Source of the DNA: Propionivibrio dicarboxylicus
GTDB lineage: Bacteria; Pseudomonadota; Gammaproteobacteria; Burkholderiales; Rhodocyclaceae
Length of the DNA: 40,096 nucleotides
Direction of reading: 5' to 3'
Assembly (NCBI GenBank): GCA_945902805.1
Contig: CAMDMZ010000040.1
Span: 1 to 40,096 of the forward strand
Shown here: positions 34,152-40,096 of the stretch, piece by piece
Position numbering within the stretch: position 1 is the first letter of the stretch
Layout of the letters: every line of letters starts with the position of its first letter
The notes under the pieces: generated by a model
The model's database searches: none
Told to the model about the DNA's origin: nothing
What the model saw: only the letters and a program-made list of their open reading frames with translations
Made by a program: the position numbers and the translations under genes

Positions 34152-34639
34152 AGCAATTCATCGGCAAATTTTTCGCCAGCTTCGATTTCATCGGACTCTG
34201 GCTCGGACTGCTTGGCCTGCGTGTGATTCTCGGCTGGGAATTCTTCGAGTCCGGGCGAGAAAAGTTCCATGGTCAGAACTGGTTCGCTGACATTCAGGAC
34301 AAGTTCCCCTACCCCTTCAACATGTTGCCGACAGACATTAGTTGGCACATGGCGACCTGGTTCGAGCTCATCGGTGGCATCGCCCTCGTCATCGGACTGG
34401 GCACACGGTTCGTCGGAATTTCCTTGTTCGTCCTCACCATCGTCGCCATTGCCAGCGTGCATTGGCCGGCGGCATGGGCGACGCTCGGCGAGTTGCTACG
34501 TGGCTACGCAATTACCGATCAAGGCCACGGCAACTTCAAGCTGCCGGCCATCTACATGGCGATGCTGCTGCCGCTGATCCTTTCCGGTCCAGGGCGCCTC
34601 TCGGTGGATACCCTGATCCGGCGTAGCATCGCAAAATGA
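34148..34639 (+). CDS. hvfX: HvfX/DoxX-type membrane protein
   Basis: 163 residues with four membrane helices (about 15-33, 70-90, 92-110 and 130-150) and the DoxX motif [20 protein letters not shown] near the N-terminus. DoxX-family proteins accompany MNIO clusters very often; in HvfABCX-type systems the DoxX member is annotated as a copper-binding maturation protein, perhaps reducing or handling metal at the membrane. It overlaps hvfC by ATGA at the start and the sigma factor gene by ATGA at the end. A conserved central loop ([20 protein letters not shown]) faces one side of the membrane. Confidence 0.88.
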   Translation: MKQFIGKFFASFDFIGLWLGLLGLRVILGWEFFESGREKFHGQNWFADIQDKFPYPFNMLPTDISWHMATWFELIGGIALVIGLGTRFVGISLFVLTIVAIASVHWPAAWATLGELLRGYAITDQGHGNFKLPAIYMAMLLPLILSGPGRLSVDTLIRRSIAK

Positions 34640-35220
34640 ACTCGATGAACTCGGATGAAACTGGTCTGACAGCGCTCCGCCCTGACATCCTGCGTTTCGC
34701 CCGCCTTCAGCTGCGCGACGATGCGCTGGCCGAGGACGTGGTTCAGGACACGATGATTGCCGCCATGAGTGGTATCGACAATTTCGCCGGTCGCGCGACG
34801 CTCAAAACCTGGGTATTCTCGATTCTCAAAAACAAACTCGTCGATGCGTTGCGCACCCGAGACCGCAGCGTCAATGTGTCGGCACTCGGCGACGAAGAGG
34901 CTGATTTCGATTCAATGTTCGACACGTTGTTCAAGGCGAACGGCCACTGGCTGCCGGGACACCAGCCTGCCGTCTGGGGCGATCCCGAAGAAGACCTCTC
35001 GCGCCAGCAGTTCTGGCAGGTTTTTGATGCCTGTCTCAACTATCTGCCGACCAATACTGGCCGCGTATTCGCCATGCGCGAACTGCTCGACCTTGAGGTT
35101 GATGAGATATGCCGCGAACTCGACATCGCCAGTAGCAACTGCTACGTCATCCTGCATCGGGCGCGCCACCAGTTGCGCGCCTGCCTCGAAAAAACCTGGT
35201 TCGGCGAAGGAGAAAAATGA
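34636..35220 (+). CDS. ECF RNA polymerase sigma factor
   Basis: 194 residues. Sigma-2 (about 12-80) contains [32 protein letters not shown] and [19 protein letters not shown]; sigma-4 (about 130-185) has [20 protein letters not shown] and [20 protein letters not shown], the helix-turn-helix for the -35 box. A longer acidic linker ([20 protein letters not shown]) with Trp residues is typical of the ECF subgroup paired with small zinc-finger anti-sigma factors. It overlaps the hvfX end and the anti-sigma start by four bases. Inference: the hvf operon is switched on by this factor under metal or oxidative stress, including its own gene. Confidence 0.93.
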   Translation: MNSMNSDETGLTALRPDILRFARLQLRDDALAEDVVQDTMIAAMSGIDNFAGRATLKTWVFSILKNKLVDALRTRDRSVNVSALGDEEADFDSMFDTLFKANGHWLPGHQPAVWGDPEEDLSRQQFWQVFDACLNYLPTNTGRVFAMRELLDLEVDEICRELDIASSNCYVILHRARHQLRACLEKTWFGEGEK

Positions 35221-35420
35221 TGCTGACCTGTAAGGAGGCCACCCGCCTGACGTCCGAAGCCCAGGATCGCGACCTCGCCATGATGGAAACACTGGGGCTT
35301 GAACTCCACCTGATGATCTGCAGCGGCTGCCGCCGTTATCGCGAGCAGATGGATTTCCTGCACCAGGCCTGCCAGCATCACCCAGTCCGTCCCGCACCCG
35401 ATGAGAAGAAGAGCCCATGA
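35217..35420 (+). CDS. Zinc-finger anti-sigma factor
   Basis: A 67-residue protein beginning [20 protein letters not shown] with the zinc anti-sigma pattern: Cys5, then His31-x3-Cys35-x2-Cys38 in LHLMICSGCRRYREQM. It lacks a membrane helix, so it is a cytoplasmic sensor that would hold the ECF factor until Cys/His zinc coordination is disturbed by metal or oxidants. The gene overlaps the sigma gene by ATGA, the usual layout of sigma/anti-sigma pairs. Length matches the short soluble members of the family. Confidence 0.9.
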   Translation: MMLTCKEATRLTSEAQDRDLAMMETLGLELHLMICSGCRRYREQMDFLHQACQHHPVRPAPDEKKSP

Positions 35421-35530
35421 CCGGGCTCCATGTTCTGATCCCGCACCAACCGGCTCCTGCGCTCGATGTACGGCTGATCGACGGCACCCGCTTCAATCGT
35501 GCCGCCGTCCCGCCAGCACCGACTTTTTAA
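35417..35530 (+). CDS. 37-residue ORF ending in the dispersed repeat
   Basis: The ATG at 35,417 overlaps the anti-sigma stop (ATGA), exactly like every other junction of this operon, so translation would be coupled. The product begins MTGLHVLIPHQPAPALDV, continues RLIDGTRFNRA and ends AVPPAPTF, the last part encoded by repeat copy D, whose T-tail supplies the stop TAA. No domain is recognised. It may be the stub of a longer gene cut by the repeat, or a genuine small peptide. Confidence 0.4.
   Translation: MTGLHVLIPHQPAPALDVRLIDGTRFNRAAVPPAPTF
35501..35527 (+). repeat. Dispersed hairpin repeat, copy D
   Basis: GCCGCCGTCCCGCCAGCACC followed by GACTTTTT. A GTGC (35,499-35,502 region) to GCAC stem can form upstream of the T-run, so it may also terminate the hvf-sigma transcript. 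It provides the last codons and stop region of the 37-residue ORF. Confidence 0.75.
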
Positions 35531-35755
35531 GCGGTCCGATACGTCGCTACCAAGAACGACTATCCGCCGCGTGGGAAATACCTTGGGCCGCTATAGGTTC
35601 CACGGAGCTACGCCGACTCACGTACCACGCTGACAATGAGCGTCGTACAACGCTTTCCCGGTCGCATTGAAATCGGCTTAGACTGATCGCACTATTTCAC
35701 TTGGCAATTCCCGGGGCAGCGATAGAAAGCACTTGGTCAGCCCTGCCACGCAGCG
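35531..35755. other. Gap before the hybrid kinase gene
   Basis: About 225 bp without a supported gene. The segment GAAATCGGCTTAGACT (35,679-35,694) resembles GGAAATCGGCTAATCTT before the HAD gene at 30,101-30,117 and may be part of a shared promoter type or operator half. No Shine-Dalgarno is clear before the kinase ATG. Confidence 0.35.
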
Positions 35756-38700
35756 ATGACATCACATTCTTCCGCGCCTCTTGAGGCCAGCTTCCGTTAC
35801 CGCATCGGCGAAGCGGTCGGCCTTGATTCGGTTTCCGGCAATCCACTGCAGCTCCTTGGTTTTGATGCACCGCTGTTCCTCGCCGGAACAGTCGATCTGG
35901 CTGCCCGCATCCATACCGACGACCGCCAGAGCTTCCAGCGTTTCTTCGACAACGGGCCAGAGTCCGGGCCGGAAGCCGGTCAGCGTGTGGCCAACCTGCG
36001 CGTGCGCCAAGCCAACGGGCGTATTCGGTGCGTTGTGGTGCTGTATCGGATCGACAGATCATTATCGTCAGCCTTTCTGGAACTAAGTCTCCAGGATGCG
36101 GCCAGCCTGCCCCGCACGCTCGCCGACGCCGCAGCGAATGCGACGATTCGGGCGATGATGGACAACACCGACGATTTCATTTTCTACAAGGACCGGAATC
36201 ACGTCTTTACCGGCGCCAGCCAGAGCTTGGCCGAATTGAGTGGCTACGCCAAGTGGGCTGACCTAATTGGGCTGACCGACTATGACGTGTTTCCGGAAAT
36301 CTACGCTGACAAGTACTACACGCTCGAGCAGCAGATTTTCGCCGGACTTCCGCTTGCCCACGAAGAACAGGGGTTCGTGCGCCCGGACGGACGGACCGGC
36401 TGGGTCGATAATCGCAAATATCCCATCCACGATCAAGCCGGCGCGATCGTCGGCCTTTATGGCATTGCCCGAGACATCAGCAGTCGGCGCAAACTCGAGA
36501 CCGATCTGTTGGACATCGCCAATTTTGTGTCACAGGATCACGGCGGCCATTTCCTGGCCGCCCTGAGCGAATTTGCGACACGGGTTTTTGAGGTCGATTA
36601 TGTGCATGTCGCCTTGCTGGAACCGGACGATGCCAGCGTGCGCGTGGTCGCCGGTTTCATCGATGGCCGGCCGGTCGCCCCCGGCTACGTCTATGCGCTT
36701 CCTGGCACACCTTGCGAGAATGTACTGAAGCTCGATCACAAATGCTACCCGGAACAAGTGCAAGCGCTGTTCCCCTGTGACCTTGATCTGCAGGTTCTGA
36801 AAGCAGAAGCCTATTTTGGCGAACCCATCACCGACGAAAACGGCCACGCCATTGGCCTGATGGTGATGGTCAGCCGGCAGCCCAAGGCAGATTCCCAGCT
36901 CATTGTCGCCGGCATGCGCATACTGGCAGAACGGGCCAGTACCGCCCTGCACCGCGAACGCGGTGAGGCCCGCCTGAAGAAGCAGCGCGAAACCCTGCAA
37001 CTGATCCTTGACTACGCCCCGATCGGTATCTGGTTACAGGATTGCAAAGGCAAGATGGGCTTTGTCAATAAGTCCTTTTGTCAGGCCACCGGCATTCCTG
37101 AGGAACGGTTTCTTGGCGTCGCACATTACGCCGAGCTGATTGACAAAGATTTTCGGTCGCAATGCCTTGCGTCGGATGCCAAGGCACTGGCCTCCAGTGG
37201 CGTCAGCATCACCCGTCAGCGCTTGCCGTTCGTCGATGGTCAGGTCCATGATTTGCGCATCATCAAGGCGGTCAAGCGGGATACTGAACAACGCCCTGAG
37301 GCACTGATTGGATTGAGTCTGGATATCACCGACGAAATCCGGAAGGAACAAGCGCTATTACAAGAGCGGGACAGTACCCGCAATATTCTGGCGACGGTGG
37401 AGGCGATTATTGTCGCGCTTGACTCTGAAGGTCAGATCACACTGGTGAACCGCAAGGGTTGCGAGATCCTGGGCTACCGCGAAGACGAATTGGTCGGCCA
37501 GGATTGGTTCACCACCTGCCTGCCGCACCGCATTGATGCCGACCAGGTGCGCGAAGTCTTCAAAATGGCACTGGCAGGCAATCTCGCGGGCTCGGAATAC
37601 TACGAAAACCCGGTGCGCACCCGCAGCGGCGAAGAACGACTGATCGCCTGGCACAACAGCAGCATTCGGGACAAGGACGGCAACATCATCGGTGGCTTGT
37701 CAGCCGGCGAGGACATCACCGTACGCAAACAGGCCGAGTTGGAATTGGAACAGCATCGCCATCATCTCGAAGAACTCATCGAGGTGCGCACACGCGACCT
37801 GGCCCTGGCCAAGGAGGCGGCCGAAGCGGCCAATCGCGCCAAAAGCACTTTTCTAGCGAACATGAGCCACGAAATCCGCACGCCGATGAATGGCGTGATG
37901 GGCATGATCGAACTCGCCAAACGCCGTATGGCCGACCCTAAAGGGCAGGACCAGCTCCACAAGGCCAAACTGTCTGCCGAGCGCCTGCTCGGTGTGCTGA
38001 ACGACATTCTCGACCTCTCCAAGATCGAAACCGAGCGCATGGTGCTTGAAGACGTGCCCCTGCAACTGGGTCAGAGCGCAGAGAACATCGTCGGAACGTT
38101 CCGCGCCAAAGCAACCGCAAAAGGGGTAAATCTGACCATCGATTTGCCCGCCGATCTCGCCAGCGCCCGACTCAAGGGCGATCCGCTACGTCTCGGGCAG
38201 ATCCTTTGCAACCTTGTCGGCAACGCGATCAAATTCACCGAGCGTGGAGAAGTAACCCTGCGCGCCCGTGTCGTCAGCGAAAACCCCGAGGCGGTGCAAG
38301 TACGTTTTGACGTCAGCGACACGGGCATCGGCATTGAGCCGGAGGCGCAGACGCGGCTGTTCCAGTCCTTCGAACAAGCCGACAACAGCATGACCCGCAA
38401 ATACGGCGGCACCGGACTCGGGCTGGCAATCTGCAAGCGGCTGGTTCAGCTCATGGGCGGCGAAATTGGCATCGAGAGCCGGGTAGGCCAGGGCAGCAAC
38501 TTCTGGTTCATCGTTTCGCTCAATAAACGGGCAGCCAGCGCCGTCCCGCCAGCACCGACTTTTAAGGGCCGGACGGCGGAACAACGCTTGCTGACCGAAT
38601 TCGCTGGCACACGCATCCTGCTCGCGGAGGATGAACCGGTGAGCCGGGAAGTCGCGCGCGGCTTGCTCGATGATGTGGGACTGAACGTCGATATTGCCGA

Positions 38701-39010
38701 GGACGGCAAACAAGCACTGGAACTGGCCCGGCAAAACGCTTACGCCCTGATCCTGATGGACATGCAGATGCCGGTCATGAACGGTATCGAAGCAACGCAA
38801 GCCATCCGTGACCCGGATGCCAACTCGCTGAACTGGGCCACGCCCATTCTGGCCATGACCGCCAACGCTTTCGACGAGGATCGCCAAATCTGTCTTGATG
38901 CCGGCATGAATGATCACATTGCCAAGCCTGTCGATCCGGAACACTTGTTCGCCAAGTTGCTGGCATGGCTGGAAAAACTGCGGCCTCCCGATGCCATCCC
39001 AAGCTCTTGA
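35756..39010 (+). CDS. PAS/GAF hybrid sensor histidine kinase
   Basis: 1,084 residues, no membrane helix, so a cytoplasmic sensor. Domain order: degenerate PAS (about 20-110), PAS/PAC (about 125-245, ending GLYGIARDIS), GAF-like (about 255-400), PAS (about 410-525), PAS (about 540-660, ending GLSAGEDIT), a coiled coil, HisKA with the phospho-acceptor His705 (FLANMSHEIRTPMNGVMG), HATPase with N box GNAIKFTERG and G boxes DTGIGI and YGGTGLGLAI (about 810-920), then a receiver with Asp1002 (LILMDMQMPVMNG) and ILLAEDEPVS. The linker at about 928-938 ([12 protein letters not shown]) is encoded by repeat copy E. No output domain, so a phosphotransfer partner is needed. No adjacent regulator gene. 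Confidence 0.93.
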   Translation: MTSHSSAPLEASFRYRIGEAVGLDSVSGNPLQLLGFDAPLFLAGTVDLAARIHTDDRQSFQRFFDNGPESGPEAGQRVANLRVRQANGRIRCVVVLYRIDRSLSSAFLELSLQDAASLPRTLADAAANATIRAMMDNTDDFIFYKDRNHVFTGASQSLAELSGYAKWADLIGLTDYDVFPEIYADKYYTLEQQIFAGLPLAHEEQGFVRPDGRTGWVDNRKYPIHDQAGAIVGLYGIARDISSRRKLETDLLDIANFVSQDHGGHFLAALSEFATRVFEVDYVHVALLEPDDASVRVVAGFIDGRPVAPGYVYALPGTPCENVLKLDHKCYPEQVQALFPCDLDLQVLKAEAYFGEPITDENGHAIGLMVMVSRQPKADSQLIVAGMRILAERASTALHRERGEARLKKQRETLQLILDYAPIGIWLQDCKGKMGFVNKSFCQATGIPEERFLGVAHYAELIDKDFRSQCLASDAKALASSGVSITRQRLPFVDGQVHDLRIIKAVKRDTEQRPEALIGLSLDITDEIRKEQALLQERDSTRNILATVEAIIVALDSEGQITLVNRKGCEILGYREDELVGQDWFTTCLPHRIDADQVREVFKMALAGNLAGSEYYENPVRTRSGEERLIAWHNSSIRDKDGNIIGGLSAGEDITVRKQAELELEQHRHHLEELIEVRTRDLALAKEAAEAANRAKSTFLANMSHEIRTPMNGVMGMIELAKRRMADPKGQDQLHKAKLSAERLLGVLNDILDLSKIETERMVLEDVPLQLGQSAENIVGTFRAKATAKGVNLTIDLPADLASARLKGDPLRLGQILCNLVGNAIKFTERGEVTLRARVVSENPEAVQVRFDVSDTGIGIEPEAQTRLFQSFEQADNSMTRKYGGTGLGLAICKRLVQLMGGEIGIESRVGQGSNFWFIVSLNKRAASAVPPAPTFKGRTAEQRLLTEFAGTRILLAEDEPVSREVARGLLDDVGLNVDIAEDGKQALELARQNAYALILMDMQMPVMNGIEATQAIRDPDANSLNWATPILAMTANAFDEDRQICLDAGMNDHIAKPVDPEHLFAKLLAWLEKLRPPDAIPSS
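38537..38566 (+). repeat. Dispersed hairpin repeat, copy E (inside the kinase gene)
   Basis: AGCGCCGTCCCGCCAGCACC followed by GACTTTTAAG. Read in frame it encodes [10 protein letters not shown] in the linker between the ATPase and receiver domains, the same AVPPAPTF frame as copy D. Confidence 0.75.
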
Positions 39011-39713
39011 CCGCATCCTGCAATCGCAAGGTTTCGGCACCCGCAAATACTGCCGCCAACTGATTGCCGACGGTGACGTGCTGATCAACGGTGTACCGAT
39101 CACCGATTACCGCACGCTGATCGAAACCGATGCGCTGGAGTTTTCCCTATTCGATGAGCTCTGGCGCTATCGCGAGCATGTCTATATCGCGCTGCACAAG
39201 CCGGCCAACTACGAGTGTTCACGCAAGCCGAGCCATCATCCACCGGTGTTGGATCTGCTACCCGAACAAATGCGCTGGCGTGACGTGCAGCCGGTTGGCC
39301 GCCTCGATCACGACACCACCGGCCTGTTATTGATATCTGACGATGGCGCGTTCATTCATGCGCAAAGCTCGCCCAGGCGCCATGTCCCGAAGCGTTACGT
39401 GGCAACCACCCATGATCCGGTGACCGACGGCTTGCTCGAGGCGCTGCGTAGTGGTGTCAAGCTGATCGACGAACCCGCGCCCCTGGCGGCAAAGTACTGC
39501 GCGCAACTGGACGAGCATTCGCTCGAGATCATCCTCGAACAAGGCAAGTACCACCAAGTCAAACGTATGCTGGCCGCCGCCGGCAATCATTGCACCGCGC
39601 TCTGTCGGATTGCTATTGGTGGATTGACGCTGGAAGCGCTCGGGCTCGCGCCGGGCGAATGGCGCTATCTTGAAATTAGCGAGTTGGCTCAGTTGGCGTC
39701 TGAATCGGCTTAA
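38991..39713 (+). CDS. rsuA: 16S rRNA pseudouridine synthase, RsuA family
   Basis: 240 residues from the ATG at 38,991 (MPSQALDRILQSQGFGTRKY), which overlaps the kinase end by 20 bases; longer in-frame starts would read antisense to family expectations. An S4-like RNA-binding domain (about 1-60) has CRQLIADGDVLINGVPI; the catalytic domain contains IALHKPANYECS, the active-site Asp in VGRLDHDTTGLLLIS (about 103-117), KRYVAT and the family end EGKYHQVKRMLAAAGN-type motif (here EQGKYHQVKRMLAAAG). RsuA makes pseudouridine at 16S position 516. The exact uridine is inferred from size and similarity; RluE/RluF-type activity is an alternative. Confidence 0.9.
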   Translation: MPSQALDRILQSQGFGTRKYCRQLIADGDVLINGVPITDYRTLIETDALEFSLFDELWRYREHVYIALHKPANYECSRKPSHHPPVLDLLPEQMRWRDVQPVGRLDHDTTGLLLISDDGAFIHAQSSPRRHVPKRYVATTHDPVTDGLLEALRSGVKLIDEPAPLAAKYCAQLDEHSLEIILEQGKYHQVKRMLAAAGNHCTALCRIAIGGLTLEALGLAPGEWRYLEISELAQLASESA

Positions 39714-39953
39714 AGCGCAGAGCCAAGCGCAATCAGGGGTTGGATACCGGAAATTTCGCAGTTAATCGACTTGGCGGCCAAGATTGGAATTGGCGCATCG
39801 TGCGCGACCACCCTGAAAGTCCAATAGATTGGGATTGAACTCGTGGTGCTTTCCTGAAACTGGCAGCGGCCGGCTGGCATTGCCATGGTGGTCGGCCTGT
39901 CCACTCAATTTCCTGTCACCCAACCTCGGCGTGGCCGAACGACCGGTCCCGGC
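39714..39953. other. Gap between rsuA and the right-end gene
   Basis: Nothing convincing. Minus-strand frames at 39,710-39,904 and 39,762-40,040 have no family resemblance and the second runs through a perfect palindrome and the end of the next gene in another frame. A short CCAAT-aga-TTGG inverted repeat lies near 39,822. Confidence 0.35.
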
Positions 39954-39977
39954 CATTATGGAAAGCTTTCCATAATG
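39954..39977. repeat. 24-bp perfect palindrome
   Basis: CATTATGGAAAG joined directly to its reverse complement CTTTCCATAATG (centre AAGCTT). It lies 11 bp after the stop of the minus-strand gene at the window end. There is no loop and no T-run, so it is a poor terminator and a better candidate for a dimeric protein-binding site. Confidence 0.6.
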
Positions 39978-39987
39978 CAGAGGGTTT

Positions 39988-40096
39988 TTAGCCTGGCGGA
40001 CGCGGCGTACCGAGTTCGGTGAGTGGCGCGGCGCCACCACCGCGACCGGTAGGGTAAAAATCCTGTTGGACTGAACCGCCGCGCAGGCGGTGACGC
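39988..40096 (-). CDS. C-terminus of an unrecognised gene (partial)
   Basis: A minus-strand frame open from the right edge to a TAA at 39,988-39,990. The translated end includes GGSVQQDFYPTGRGGG, then AAPLTELGTPRPPG and stop. It reads like a structured tail ending in a flexible Gly/Pro segment and is longer than chance stops would usually allow in the other frames here. Only about 35 residues are visible, so no function can be given. Confidence 0.4.
   Translation of the reverse strand, partial: RHRLRGGSVQQDFYPTGRGGGAAPLTELGTPRPPG

Noticed and set aside
39954-39977. The 24-bp palindrome as a dif site or rho-independent terminator
   Set aside because: It has no central asymmetry of a XerCD dif site, and no loop or T-run for termination.
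39762-40040. 92-codon minus-strand frame near the right end
   Set aside because: It crosses the perfect palindrome and overlaps the better-looking partial gene in another frame; no motif.

Overview
The window looks like a chromosomal segment of a GC-rich betaproteobacterium, most likely of the Rhodocyclales (Azoarcus/Thauera/Dechloromonas relatives). This is inferred from the rpsF-priB-rpsR-rplI operon followed by dnaB, a 2-oxoglutarate oxidoreductase of the KorABC type known from Azoarcus and Thauera, glycogen genes and an MNIO/HvfA metallophore operon. No rRNA gene is present to confirm it. No tRNA gene or CRISPR array was seen.

Bases 1 to about 7,720 are accessory DNA. The core is an AT-rich three-gene block on the minus strand (1,777-7,501) whose layout matches the Gamma-Mobile-Trio: tyrosine recombinase GmtY, very large integrase GmtZ with a Cys cluster, and small GmtX. 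To its left lie an IHF-beta paralogue, a zinc-ribbon protein and a thermonuclease remnant, probably cargo or older island DNA. Immediately right of gmtY sits the 3' third of phoH, cut before its P-loop and fused to a few element-derived codons, so the element appears to have inserted into phoH. The other phoH half is not in the window.

From 7,702 to 17,032 there is conserved backbone. It holds dnaB, rplI, rpsR, priB and rpsF (minus strand), a chemoreceptor with almost no periplasmic domain, and a MacAB-like four-gene export system with two separate permeases. From 17,225 to 24,973 come a small unknown gene, a DHH phosphoesterase overlapping a 55-residue membrane protein, glgC, a TPM-domain membrane protein, glgX, and an unusual membrane protein that joins an RDD domain to a type IV pilin-like C-terminus.

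From 25,257 to 31,964 the theme is low-potential electron and 2-oxoacid metabolism: korC-korA-korB, which should couple 2-oxoglutarate oxidation to ferredoxin and NADP, then a HAD phosphatase and an NAD-type isocitrate dehydrogenase that would supply 2-oxoglutarate. From 32,230 to 35,530 a tightly overlapping operon encodes the Cys-rich peptide HvfA, the MNIO enzyme HvfB, HvfC, the DoxX-like HvfX, an ECF sigma factor, its zinc-finger anti-sigma factor and a 37-residue ORF. This is a self-regulated copper/metal-stress RiPP system. The right end holds a large PAS/GAF hybrid histidine kinase, an RsuA-type pseudouridine synthase and the C-terminus of an unrecognised minus-strand gene.

A dispersed hairpin-forming repeat of about 26 bp with a T-tail occurs five times between 15.1 and 38.6 kb, both between genes and inside reading frames. 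No known feature type listed here explains it.
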